64,000 nt of DNA from TMP-7 sp038212445 (GTDB taxonomy: Bacteria; Acidobacteriota; Terriglobia; Bryobacterales; Bryobacteraceae): assembly GCA_038212445.1 (NCBI GenBank), contig JBBQUM010000015.1, positions 1 through 64,000 of the forward strand, in the 5' to 3' direction. Shown here one piece after another: positions 25,104 to 33,888 of this stretch. Below the pieces are notes generated by a model. That model did no database searches, was not told the DNA's origin, and saw only the letters and a program-made list of their open reading frames with translations. The number at the start of each line of letters is the position of its first letter. Positions within the stretch are counted from its first letter, which is position 1. A program made the position numbers and the translations under genes.

Positions 25104-26395
25104 AGAAGCTGGTGCTGATTGGAGTGCTGGGTCTCGCGGGCTGCATCAAGCCGGTGAACTATCATCCGGGGAAATCGGTATTCGCGTACGATTTCAAAGC
25201 CGACAACTACTTTGTGAACGGTCGGGTGTACGAAGCATACGTCGAGTTCGACGAGCAGGGGAAGCTATTTCCAAACGCCGGGCAGGTGGATCAGGCTACA
25301 AATCTGATTCGCGCGCTGAAGGGTCCAACAGATCGAAAGCTGAACGTGGTTTTCTTTGTGCACGGCTGGAAGAACAACGCGTCGGAGGCGTCGGGCAACG
25401 TATGGGGATTCCGCCGCATGCTCGATTCGATCGCCTGCCAAGTGAACGATCCGGAAGCGCCGACGCTGGGGATTTACATCGGCTGGCCAGGAGCAGCGGC
25501 GAACGCCGGCGGGTTCTTCACGTTCTGGAACCGGCAGGCCGTGGGTCAGACGGTGGGTTCGGGAGAACTATCCGATGTCCTGAAGCGGTTGTTGAAGGAG
25601 GTCAAGGGCGAAGGTTATGCGGGCAAGTCGACGGCAATCGTCGTAGGGCATTCGTTTGGCGGGCTGGTGCTCGAGCGGGCAATCATCAAGCTTCTGAACG
25701 AGCAGTTGGATCAGCTACAGGCGGGCGGGTCGATCGAGCCTCCGGCGGATCTGACGGTCCTGCTGAACGAAGCGGGTCCGGCGGCGCAGGCTAAGCCGCT
25801 GCTGGAGCGCTTGACGAAGGACAAAATCACGTTGGAAGATGCGGCGGGCAACCAGTATCCGTTGCTGGTGTCGATGACGTCCACCGGCGACGCGGCGACG
25901 AAGATTGCGTTTGCGGGCAGCAACTATTTCAGCCGTCCGAAGGCGGAGACGTTCCCGCGTGATCTATTCGGACAAACCACCAATACGCCCTACTACTTGT
26001 TGACGGCGGCGAACATGGTGGCGCTGCAGAGTCACGATATCGTGATCACGAAGTCGAGCACGCGGAAACCCGTGGTGACAATTGGACACGTGGACGGCAA
26101 TGATTGGGCAGTAGTGGAGAAAGATGAGCGGCTGAACCGGACGCCGTACTGGATCATGCAACTGCCGCAGACCTTTGTGCCGGACCACTCGTCGATCTTT
26201 CGCGGTGAAGTGATTACGCTACTCAACTCATATCTGATCCGGCAGGGGCAGTCGACCGTGAAGCCGGCATGCGAAGTGTTGGCGGCACGAAAAGCCAGCG
26301 CGACGGCGGCGGTTGCCGCGCCTCCACCCGGCGTAGCCTTCTCGACGCGTGCGACGAGCGCACCGTCGAAGTTAGTCTTGCGCAAGCCGCGTTAG
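25100..26395 (+). CDS. Alpha/beta-hydrolase lipoprotein
   Basis: 431 aa. A lipoprotein signal (LVLIGVLGLAGC, Cys16) precedes an alpha/beta-hydrolase core: an oxyanion strand VVFFVHGWKNNA and the nucleophile elbow VVGHSFGGLV. The HGW motif and total length resemble esterase/lipase-like proteins of unknown substrate. It is anchored to the inner or outer membrane and translationally coupled to the preceding exported protein. It ends four bases from the convergent permease gene. Confidence 0.78.
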   Translation: MKKLVLIGVLGLAGCIKPVNYHPGKSVFAYDFKADNYFVNGRVYEAYVEFDEQGKLFPNAGQVDQATNLIRALKGPTDRKLNVVFFVHGWKNNASEASGNVWGFRRMLDSIACQVNDPEAPTLGIYIGWPGAAANAGGFFTFWNRQAVGQTVGSGELSDVLKRLLKEVKGEGYAGKSTAIVVGHSFGGLVLERAIIKLLNEQLDQLQAGGSIEPPADLTVLLNEAGPAAQAKPLLERLTKDKITLEDAAGNQYPLLVSMTSTGDAATKIAFAGSNYFSRPKAETFPRDLFGQTTNTPYYLLTAANMVALQSHDIVITKSSTRKPVVTIGHVDGNDWAVVEKDERLNRTPYWIMQLPQTFVPDHSSIFRGEVITLLNSYLIRQGQSTVKPACEVLAARKASATAAVAAPPPGVAFSTRATSAPSKLVLRKPR

Positions 26396-26399
26396 CGGA

Positions 26400-28853
26400 C
26401 TATTCATAGCGCAGTGCGACTATCGGTTGCACCGACGCCGCTCTGTGGGCCGGGACCATGCATGCGGCTAACGCAACGGCCGACAGCAGCATGAAGACGC
26501 TGAGAAATGTCGCCGGGTCGGTAGGGCTGACGCCGTAAAGCATCGACGCGGCGAAGCGAGTCAGGCCGACTGCGGCGATTGCGCCAATCACCATTCCGGT
26601 GAGCGCGACGGCCATGCCCCGCCCGAGAACCATGCGCATCACTTCAGAGGGGCGCGCGCCCAACGCCATACGAATTCCCATCTCGCGTGTCCGCTGCGAA
26701 ACCACGTACGCCATGACGCCGTAGAGGCCCACAGCGGCAAGCACCAGCGCGAGCACGCCGAAGGCGCCGAGCACTGAACCAGCCAGGCGTGCCGGCAGCA
26801 GCACGGCTCCCATGCTCTCTTCCATGGTCATCAGATCCTGGAGCGGAAGATCAGGGTCAGCGGCGGCGAAAGTCTTGCGGAGTGGCACCAGCGAGTCCGC
26901 GGCGCGCGTACCGGTGCGGACCACGAGGTACATGGAGCGTTGAAAGTCCTGCTCGGCGGGGATGAAGACGAACGGCGTCGGGTCTTCGCCGAGGGTGACG
27001 TACTTGCCGTCTTTCAGAACGCCCACCACTTCAATCCAATTCTTCGCTTCCTCTTCGAGTGCGAGGCGCTTGCCGATGGGATTCTGCCCGGGCCAGTGCC
27101 GGCGCGCGAATTCCTGATTGACGACTGCGACTGGGCGAGAGTTCTTGCCGTCGGCCGGTTCAAAACCGCGACCGGCGAGCAGCGGCATTTCCATGGCGCG
27201 GAAGTAGCCGGGGCCAGCACGGTTCACGTTCACCACCTGACCATTTGGCGATTTCTCGCCCTCGACCGTCAATGGTTCAGCCGACTCGTTCATGCTGAGC
27301 GGCAGGAGATTGACCAGGCCCACCGACTGAACACCCGGCATCTGGCGCGCGGCTTGGACGATGCGCTGCTGCGCGGCGCGGGCCTGATCTTCGGTGTACG
27401 GCCGGCGGGAGATGTCGACGGGCATCACGACGAGGTTGCGCGGGTTGAAGCCGACATCGATGGCCTGCGCGTTGCCGAGGCTACGCACGAAAAGTCCGGC
27501 GGTAATGAGCAGGAGGATTGAGAGCGCGGCCTGCGAAGCGGTGAGCACATTGCGCAGGCCGAAGCGGCGGAAGCGCACGGAGACAGAGCCGGAGTCCTTG
27601 AGCGCGGGGGCGACGCCGGGTCGTGTCGAGGCGAGCGCGGGAGCGAGTCCAAAAATGAGAGCTGTGCCGAGGGCGAGGCTCATGGTGAAGGCGAACACGC
27701 GCCAGTCGAGCGAGAGGTCAACGGCGAGCGGGACGTCGACGGGCGGCTTCATGAGCAGCAGCAGATCAGCGGTCCAGGTAGCGAGGACGAGTGCGAGGGC
27801 GCCGCCGGCGATGGCCAGGATTGAGTATTCGGTGAGCAGTTGGCGGACGATGCGGGCTCTACTGGCGCCGAGCGAGAGCCTGATTGCGATTTCCCTGCTG
27901 CGTCCGGCCGAGCGGGCGAGCAGCAGATTGGCGACATTCGCGCAGGCGATTAGAAGGACCAGTCCAACCACCGCCATGAGCACAGTGAGGAACATCGTCA
28001 TGCCTTGGCGGACGGCCGGGGGCATCGTGGATTTGGTTCCGGGGAGCGCTATGAAAGTCCCCTGCCGCCGGGTGAGCGGGTCGGACCAGACTTTCGGATA
28101 TTGCGAGGCGAGGTTTGCGGAGACGGCCTGGAGACGCGCTTCGGCCTGTTCGATTGAGACGCCGGGTTTGAGGCGTCCGATCACCTGAAGGAAAGACATT
28201 CCGCGCCGCTCCCACGGCGGAGTGTCGCGCGGGGACATTTCGCGTGACATGAGAACCGGCACCCAAACGTCGACGGCAATCGGATACATTCCGTGAAATC
28301 CCGATCCGGCGACGCCGACGATTGTGAATGGATGAGAGTTGAGAGAGACGGTGCGGCCGATGACAGCGCGGTCACCGCCGAAGCGACGTTGCCAGTAGCC
28401 ATGACTAATTACGGCGACCGCAGAATTGCCCGGACCGCGCTCGTCCTCGGGTCCAAGAGTGCGTCCCGCCTCGATGGGAGCGCCGAGCACGGAGAAGTAA
28501 TTCGCGCTGACAATCATGCCGCTGAGCCGTTCCGACTCGTTTCCGATTCTGGCGTCGAGCGGCTTCATGGAGTAGCAGGCGAGTCCGTCGAATACGGCGG
28601 CAGTCTGATCGCGGGTATCGATGTAGTTGGGATAGGAGACGTTGCCGTAGCCGCCGCGCCCGGCCCAATGAGTCCACACCTGAGCGAGAGTGGCAGGTTC
28701 ACGCACTCCGGCGGGAGGCCGCAGCAGCGCCGCGTTGACGAGCGTGAAGATTGCCGTATTAGCACCGATTCCAAGAGCCAGCGACAAGATCGCGATAGCC
28801 GCGAAACCGGGCGATTGTCGGAGCATTCGAAGAGCGAAGCGGAAGTCCTGCAT
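26400..28853 (-). CDS. ADOP-type ABC transporter permease (MacB/FtsX family)
   Basis: 817 aa from ATG 28853, with GAGG five bases upstream; a GTG at 28859 lies two codons earlier. The N-terminus (FRFALRMLRQSPGFAAIAILSLALGIGANTAIF, partly a TM helix) and two MacB-PCD plus FtsX halves, with C-terminal MALGARPSEVMRMVL, identify the acidobacterial duplicated orphan permease family. The FtsX segments include VANLLLARSAGRSREIAIRLSLGASR. Such proteins occur in many copies without a neighbouring ATPase, as here; their substrate is unknown. Divergent from the LmbE gene 99 bp away. Confidence 0.88.
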   Translation of the reverse strand: MQDFRFALRMLRQSPGFAAIAILSLALGIGANTAIFTLVNAALLRPPAGVREPATLAQVWTHWAGRGGYGNVSYPNYIDTRDQTAAVFDGLACYSMKPLDARIGNESERLSGMIVSANYFSVLGAPIEAGRTLGPEDERGPGNSAVAVISHGYWQRRFGGDRAVIGRTVSLNSHPFTIVGVAGSGFHGMYPIAVDVWVPVLMSREMSPRDTPPWERRGMSFLQVIGRLKPGVSIEQAEARLQAVSANLASQYPKVWSDPLTRRQGTFIALPGTKSTMPPAVRQGMTMFLTVLMAVVGLVLLIACANVANLLLARSAGRSREIAIRLSLGASRARIVRQLLTEYSILAIAGGALALVLATWTADLLLLMKPPVDVPLAVDLSLDWRVFAFTMSLALGTALIFGLAPALASTRPGVAPALKDSGSVSVRFRRFGLRNVLTASQAALSILLLITAGLFVRSLGNAQAIDVGFNPRNLVVMPVDISRRPYTEDQARAAQQRIVQAARQMPGVQSVGLVNLLPLSMNESAEPLTVEGEKSPNGQVVNVNRAGPGYFRAMEMPLLAGRGFEPADGKNSRPVAVVNQEFARRHWPGQNPIGKRLALEEEAKNWIEVVGVLKDGKYVTLGEDPTPFVFIPAEQDFQRSMYLVVRTGTRAADSLVPLRKTFAAADPDLPLQDLMTMEESMGAVLLPARLAGSVLGAFGVLALVLAAVGLYGVMAYVVSQRTREMGIRMALGARPSEVMRMVLGRGMAVALTGMVIGAIAAVGLTRFAASMLYGVSPTDPATFLSVFMLLSAVALAACMVPAHRAASVQPIVALRYE

Positions 28854-28952
28854 AGTCACCTCACCGTGGCACGCGCGGTACCAAGGTCAAACTTAGGATG
28901 TGATGCGAGTGGCTGTTTGTGGACGGGGCGGTTCAGCGATAGGCTATTCGAC

Positions 28953-29765
28953 ATGGTCCGATTCAGCAGGCTGATCCCACTGGCGCTGTTTGCCGCCGCC
29001 GCGTTTGCGCAACCGCGTATCGAGGAGATGCGAGGAAAGTCGATTCTGCTGTTCACGCCGCATCCCGACGATGACACGTTTTGCTGCGGGGGTACGCTGG
29101 CAATTCTGCAACGGAACGGAAACACGGTTCGCATCGTTATTTACACTAACGACGATAAGGGCTCATATGATCCCGAAATGTCGAGCGAACGTCTGGCGCG
29201 CATCCGGAAGGGTGAGGAAGAGGCCGCCTGCCGTGTGCTCGGCATTCCCAAAGACAACATTACCTGGCTACAGTTTCACGACGGCATGCTTGAATATGCG
29301 AGTCCGCGGGACCTGGTGGAGCAGGTGACGGGGATTATTCGGAAGATCCGCCCTGACGTTGTGATGCTGCCGGACCCGGGCGGGGACTATGTTCGCTGGC
29401 ACAAGACGGACCATCGCATGGCGGCCAACAATACGCTCGACGCCATACGCGCGGCGGAGTGGCATTTGTACTTCCCGAATCAGCAGCTACATCAGGGGTT
29501 GGAGCCGTGGCGCGTCCCGCTGGAGCTGTATTATTACGCCGGGAAGGACGCCAATTATTTCGTCAACATCGACGAATTCTACGAGAAGAAGCTGGATGCC
29601 GCGGCGGCTCACGTCTCCCAATTCGAGCCGTCCATCGACCACTACCGTCCCGACTGGGATGCGGCGCAACTGGAGAAGTTGAAGGCTGGGTTCAGGGCCC
29701 GGCCCAAGAAGGACGGGCATCGCGTGGAGGAATTCAGAGTGGCCACGGGGTTCAATCAGCAGTAG
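28953..29765 (+). CDS. Secreted LmbE/PIG-L family deacetylase
   Basis: 270 aa from ATG 28953; an open frame runs much further upstream but lies antisense to the permease gene. A signal peptide (RLIPLALFAAAAFAQ) precedes the Zn-binding motif TPHPDDDTFCCGG, the LmbE AHPDDE pattern, with a second conserved region DYVRWHKTDHRM. Family members deacetylate N-acetylglucosamine-linked compounds or similar amides. The signal peptide places it outside the cytoplasm, acting on envelope or external substrates. Confidence 0.85.
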   Translation: MVRFSRLIPLALFAAAAFAQPRIEEMRGKSILLFTPHPDDDTFCCGGTLAILQRNGNTVRIVIYTNDDKGSYDPEMSSERLARIRKGEEEAACRVLGIPKDNITWLQFHDGMLEYASPRDLVEQVTGIIRKIRPDVVMLPDPGGDYVRWHKTDHRMAANNTLDAIRAAEWHLYFPNQQLHQGLEPWRVPLELYYYAGKDANYFVNIDEFYEKKLDAAAAHVSQFEPSIDHYRPDWDAAQLEKLKAGFRARPKKDGHRVEEFRVATGFNQQ

Positions 29766-29819
29766 TTCATCCGGGTACCTGCGCTATCCTGGGAGAGTTC
29801 GATCAGGAGGCAAGTAGAA

Positions 29820-30158
29820 ATGGGTTGCGGCGGCGGCAGCGGCATGTTGGGACCGAAGGTCGAGGAGACTAATAAGACCGGACACAAGGTGGTTTGCGTC
29901 AAATTCCAGAAGGAAATGGCGGGCCTTGATGAAGTGCCGTTTGAGGGTCATCCGCTCGGTCAACGCGTTTACGATAACGTCTCGAAAGAAGCGTGGAAGC
30001 TGTGGCTCGAGCGCATGAAGATGATCATGAACGAGTACCGTCTCAACCTCGGCACGCAAGAAGCGCAGGAATTCCTGTTGAAGCAGATGGAAGATTTCTT
30101 CTTTGGCGAAGGCGCTGCGCTGCCACCGGGCTTCATTCCGCCCAAGACAAAGAGCTGA
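29820..30158 (+). CDS. yggX: YggX family Fe(II)-trafficking / oxidative damage protection protein
   Basis: 112 aa; the C-terminal 90 residues match YggX (Cys in VVCVKFQ, LGQRVYDNVSKEAWKLWLE, INEYRLNL, MEDFFFGEG, FIPPKTKS). The first ~20 residues (MGCGGGSGMLGPKVEETNKT) are an extra Gly/Cys-rich extension; a later start would remove it but no better codon lies there. YggX supports iron handling and repair of oxidised Fe-S clusters in the cytoplasm. It follows the LmbE gene by 54 bp on the same strand. Confidence 0.82.
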   Translation: MGCGGGSGMLGPKVEETNKTGHKVVCVKFQKEMAGLDEVPFEGHPLGQRVYDNVSKEAWKLWLERMKMIMNEYRLNLGTQEAQEFLLKQMEDFFFGEGAALPPGFIPPKTKS

Positions 30159-30161
30159 AGA

Positions 30162-31406
30162 TCACACTACCTGTAGCGTTGTAGCGATCTCGAATGAGAT
30201 GTTGTCGTGTGCCCTGCGGAGGGCCTCAATGGCGTGCTTCGGCGAACCTCCTTTCGAAAAAATAAAACCCATATAGCTAGCGCCTTCTGGCAGCGGTATG
30301 AGCTTCTGGCCGGGCTTGGCAGTGATCTCGATGTCTTCGATACCCTCCACTGACCGGGCGTCGTCGAGGCCGTCAGTGGATTGATAGATTCCGTCTCGGG
30401 GAATGGGGATCATCATCACAGCGCGAGCGGGATCCGCGAGGCGGGTGGACCCGGTGGGGTCCTGGGCGGCGTGGCGGCAGATGAACTCCTCGAGGCCGTC
30501 GCCATCATCGAAGCGCAGGATTCTGGCGCACAGTCCGCCAATCGGCCGGGCCGCGACTTCGAGCATCCACACGCCCTCCTGGTTCACACGCATCTCGGCG
30601 TGAACCGGGCCGTGAGTCAGTCCCAGGGCCTCAACCGCGCGTCGCGTCGTGTCGAGAATCTTCCGTTGAATTTTGCCCGGCTGGCCGGAGGGAGTGACGT
30701 AGATGGTTTCTTCGAAGTACGGACCGTCGAGCGGATCGGGCTTATCGAAAATGGCGAGGACGTCGAGATGGCCCCCGGTGAGAACGCCCTCGACGGCAAA
30801 CTCGGCACCCGGGATGAAGTCCTCAATTTGGAGATACCGATTCTGATCCTCGTGGAGGCGCAGGATTTCGGGCTTGGCAAGGATGGAGTGTATCCGCGCG
30901 AATGCGGCGGCGAACTCAGCGGGATTGTCGGCGCGAATGACGCCGCGGCTCCCGGACAGGCCGAGCGGTTTCAGAACGCAGGGAAAGCGTGTCGTACGGG
31001 CGAGGTCGTTGGGGTTGGAGTTAAGCGGGACGCGGCGGTAAGCCGGCACAAGCAGGCCGGCCGAGGAGAATGCGCGTCGCGCCTCATTCTTGTTACGACA
31101 AGCGAGCACCGCACTGTCCGGATTGTGAGGCAGACCGAGGAGTTGCGCAGCGAGTGCTGCGATCTGCGCGGGACGGTCGCCCACGGCCACTACGCCGTGA
31201 ATCTCCACGCCTGATTCCGCGATGATCGCGGCGGCGCGCTGAGGATGCTCAAAGCGCAGTGGAATCGCGTGGTCGGCCCAGGGATCGTCGAGCGTGTGGC
31301 AGCGGTCGGTGGCCATTTGTACGTCGTAGCCCGCCCGCACTGCGGCTTCCGCGAAGACCTTCGTCTGGTAACCGGTCTTCGACGCAACAATCAAAAGACG
31401 CTTCAC
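30162..31406 (-). CDS. ATP-grasp family carboxylate-amine ligase-like protein
   Basis: 414 aa from GTG 31406. A preATP-grasp Rossmann part (LLIVASKTGYQTKVFAEAA) is followed by an ATP-grasp core with FPCVLKPLGLSGSRGV, an IEDFIPGAEFAVEG strand, and the metal-binding GPVHAEMRVNQEGVWMLEVAARPIGG. It resembles PurD/biotin-carboxylase-like and amino-acid ligases of the BacD kind; the substrates are unknown. The GTG overlaps the stop of a tiny upstream reading frame (31403-31531). It is the last gene of a minus-strand run from 35154. Confidence 0.8.
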   Translation of the reverse strand: MKRLLIVASKTGYQTKVFAEAAVRAGYDVQMATDRCHTLDDPWADHAIPLRFEHPQRAAAIIAESGVEIHGVVAVGDRPAQIAALAAQLLGLPHNPDSAVLACRNKNEARRAFSSAGLLVPAYRRVPLNSNPNDLARTTRFPCVLKPLGLSGSRGVIRADNPAEFAAAFARIHSILAKPEILRLHEDQNRYLQIEDFIPGAEFAVEGVLTGGHLDVLAIFDKPDPLDGPYFEETIYVTPSGQPGKIQRKILDTTRRAVEALGLTHGPVHAEMRVNQEGVWMLEVAARPIGGLCARILRFDDGDGLEEFICRHAAQDPTGSTRLADPARAVMMIPIPRDGIYQSTDGLDDARSVEGIEDIEITAKPGQKLIPLPEGASYMGFIFSKGGSPKHAIEALRRAHDNISFEIATTLQVV

Positions 31407-31531
31407 TTCGCGCCGCCTTCCTCAATATTTTCCAACGTCAATTTGGCGAGTTTCGGCCAGGAGTTGGCCGGATGATGATGAGCGACGGCGGCCGTGGCGA
31501 TTTCAGCCACCAACAACAACCGAACGCTCAT
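31403..31531 (-). CDS. Possible 42-aa coupled leader or small protein
   Basis: ATG 31531 opens a 42-codon frame (MSVRLLLVAEIATAAVAHHH, then PANSWPKLAKLTLENIEEGGAK). Its TGA overlaps the GTG start of the ATP-grasp gene as GTGA, the arrangement of a translationally coupled pair. Codons look native. There is no strong Shine-Dalgarno and no known family, so it may be a leader, a small protein or chance. Confidence 0.4.
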   Translation of the reverse strand: MSVRLLLVAEIATAAVAHHHPANSWPKLAKLTLENIEEGGAK

Positions 31532-31574
31532 GCCCTCATTGTGTCACCAGCGGGCGGTCGCCTGTGCGCATAAC

Positions 31575-32105
31575 CTAGGGCTGCCTGACGAGGGAAGTGG
31601 GGCGCAGCGGGACATCACCGTCGGCGAGGGCCACCTTATCCGCATCCACCACGCCGTCGCCGGCGTCCCACCCGGTCACCTGAACGCGCCGGCCCGCCGT
31701 GAGCTGATTCCGGCTAACTCCGAGTTTGGTGCTGTTTTGGAGATAGACGAAGACGGTTGTCTTCTTGTCCGCGACAGTCGCCGGCTCGGCGCTGATGACG
31801 ATGTGGGTTACGTGCGACTCAGTGATCCATCCGGAAACCGAGACTTTGGCGGAAATACTCACCGCCGTGAGCCTGTCGTCGCCGTAGTAATTTACGCGAA
31901 TGTCGTCGCCAACTTTGAGGGGAGACAGGTCGTGGAATGCTTTCAGTTTGCGGACGGTGGTGCTTTCGTTGACTTGCAGCGTCACCGAACCGCTGGGGCC
32001 CTTGAGTTGAAGCTGATCCTTCTCGATCTTCTCAATAGTCCCGACCACCATCTGCCCAAATAGGGGGACCGTCAACAGAGAAAGCAGCAGGCGCCTTGGT
32101 TTCAT
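31575..32105 (-). CDS. Exported DUF5666-like protein
   Basis: 176 aa from ATG 32105; another ATG three codons upstream would add MDG. A signal peptide (MKPRRLLLSLLTVPLFGQ) is followed by two OB/beta-barrel-like repeats: VGTIEKIEKDQLQLKGPSG, VGDDIRVNYYGDD, then a second half with VTGWDAGDGVVDADKV. This resembles DUF5666 proteins, exported and of unknown function. It lies between the ATP-grasp and DUF3309-like genes on the same strand, with 110 bp to the next upstream gene. Confidence 0.7.
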   Translation of the reverse strand: MKPRRLLLSLLTVPLFGQMVVGTIEKIEKDQLQLKGPSGSVTLQVNESTTVRKLKAFHDLSPLKVGDDIRVNYYGDDRLTAVSISAKVSVSGWITESHVTHIVISAEPATVADKKTTVFVYLQNSTKLGVSRNQLTAGRRVQVTGWDAGDGVVDADKVALADGDVPLRPTSLVRQP

Positions 32106-32215
32106 ACCGTCCATTCCGTTGACTTGATGCTACGCCTATGCGAGCAGAAGTGGAAGGGTGTCGGCGAACGGGGGATTTGCGATCGATGTGGGGGGAGGGC
32201 GCTTGCGCGCCTCCG

Positions 32216-32362
32216 TCAGGCTCGTCTTCCCATGAGGAGATAAACGATCAGGACAATCAGGAGAATTCCGCCGAGGCCGCCACCGACCATCGGACCTCCG
32301 TAATAGTAGCCGCCGCCGCCAAAAAGAAACAGCAGAAGAATGATCACCAGGATAAGGTTCAT
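32216..32362 (-). CDS. Tiny DUF3309-like membrane protein
   Basis: 48 aa from ATG 32362, with AAGGGA upstream at a slightly long spacing. Two hydrophobic helices (LILVIILLLFLF and GGILLIVLIVYLLMG) are joined by a Gly/Tyr-rich turn (GGGGYYYGGPMVGGGLGG). This is the pattern of DUF3309 proteins, short inner-membrane proteins of unknown role. The open frame is longer upstream, but only this start gives a sensible protein. Confidence 0.7.
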   Translation of the reverse strand: MNLILVIILLLFLFGGGGYYYGGPMVGGGLGGILLIVLIVYLLMGRRA

Positions 32363-32480
32363 GGCAAGGGTCCCTTTCGAAACAACGGGTCGAGTATTCG
32401 ATCCCAATCGTAGACGCTCAGTTGGCGACTTGCTACACAAATTTCTGCAAATGAACGTACTGGGAGTTTGGGTGGCTGAT

Positions 32481-33839
32481 TTATACAAGAGCTAACTGCT
32501 CTTCAGAGGGCTCCGCTCAACAGTACCAGGGCTCGTTCAAATACGGGACGGCGGTGCGGGGCAGTAGCGTGAAGTTCTCCGGCAGGCGCTCGCCGTCTGC
32601 GCAGAGTGTCCACAGGCGCTGGAAGATATCGCGGCGGGAGGCGCCTGCTTTCTGCTCCAGGTCGACGATGTGCATGGCCTGGCGCGCAAGCGCATCCACC
32701 GACGGGTCGGCGTGACGCCAGGGATGGGCGAGCAGGTGGGTCTCAAAGGGACGAGCGACGCGCCGGACGTCGTCGAGTTCGAGCAGTCGCGAATTGGCTG
32801 TGATTAACAGGCGGATGGCGAGCTGGATGGGACTCGTCTGATCCACCAGATCCAGCTCGTTCAGCGTCTTCAGCAGCTCGCGGTAGGAGGAGCGGGTGGT
32901 CCAGGGTGTGAAGGTGATGAACGTTGGGTTGAGGACGAGCCCCAGATCACGGAAGATTCCAGCGGTCTCGATGAAATCGCGGCGCGTGTGACCCTTTTCG
33001 AGCATCGCCAGTACGCTGTCGTCGATGGATTCGACGGCGCTGGTGACGAACGCACAATTGGTATCGCGCAGGGACGGGAGCAGGTCGCGATGTTTCAGCA
33101 GATGCTCCACCTTGATGGTGACGTCGTAGGAGACTGCGGGGAACTTGCGGTGGAGCGCTTCGACGATCTTCATCGCGTGCGCCGGCCCGTTGAAGAAGTC
33201 GGGATCGCCGAAGGTGATGTGACTCGCACCGGCTTCCACCTGACTTCGAATGTCTGCCAGCACCACGCCCGCTTGCACCACGCGAAAGGCGCCTTGGTAG
33301 ACCGGAACAACCGGGCAGTGGCGGCAGAGATGTTTGCAGCCGCGCGTGGCCTCGGTTGCGCCGACCACGCGGAGTCCGTCCGGTGTCACGAGGCTTGCAT
33401 AGCGGGTGAGCGGCGAGAGACTGGAGCGATCAGGAGGTATGAACGTCAGCCGGTCAAGCGGTGTGACTGTGGATGGCGCCGCGCCTCCGGCAAGATCGAC
33501 GAGCGCCTGCTCAAACTCGCCGCCGATGATCGACTGTACGCCGTGGCTGTGGAGCAGTTCCGCGTTCAACGGCGCGTACAGGCCATAGGCGCAGAGTTGT
33601 GCGCTGGGGTTCTCCTTGCGCGACCGCTCCATCCATTTCAGGGCGAGGCGTGTCGCCGTATGCATGGGCAGGTGGAAGGCGACGAGTTGAGCGTCGCGGA
33701 TTTGAGCGATGGGGAATGGCGAAACTGCCAGATCGGCGACGGTAACGTCGTGACCCTGCGCGCGAAGCCATGCTGCCGGCGATGCCAGCGAGAACGGCTG
33801 GCGGCCGAGTTCGTAGGTGGAGAGCAGCACTACCTTCAC
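32481..33839 (-). CDS. B12-binding radical SAM selenoprotein, CUAEP-tail type
   Basis: Starts at GTG 33839. Residues 1-125 form a B12-binding-like Rossmann domain (MKVVLLSTYELGRQPFSLAS); the radical SAM core follows with Cys168, Cys172 and Cys175 (CKHLCRHC). The conventional stop is the TGA at 32517-32519 after NEPWYC (440 aa). Read as selenocysteine, the frame continues Ala-Glu-Pro-Ser-Glu-Glu-Gln-Leu-Ala-Leu-Val to TAA 32481-32483 (452 codons plus stop). Cys-Sec-Ala-Glu-Pro is the tail that names the CUAEP/CCAEP-tail radical SAM family (recalled, function unknown), and a SECIS-like hairpin follows. The AAA+ ATPase gene lies 49 bp upstream on the same strand. I am fairly sure of the family, less sure of the Sec decoding in this organism. 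Confidence 0.82.
32487..32503 (-). promoter_or_regulatory. Putative bacterial SECIS hairpin
   Basis: On the minus strand AAGAGC (32503-32498) pairs perfectly with GCTCTT (32492-32487) around the 5-nt loop AGTTA. The stem starts 14 nt and the loop 20 nt after the TGA, and the loop has G as its second base. These agree with the bacterial SECIS consensus as I remember it: UGA-to-loop spacing about 16-37 nt, a stem of at least 4 bp, and a G among the first two loop bases. No U-tract follows, so it is not an obvious terminator. Confidence 0.7.
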
Positions 33840-33888
33840 AACGACTTATTGTCGCGCGACCGGCCGGTGCTTTTTAGAATCCCGCCAA

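Noticed and set aside
28293..28952. Upstream extension of the LmbE gene reading frame
   Set aside because: These 220 codons are antisense to the ADOP permease; the signal peptide begins at ATG 28953.
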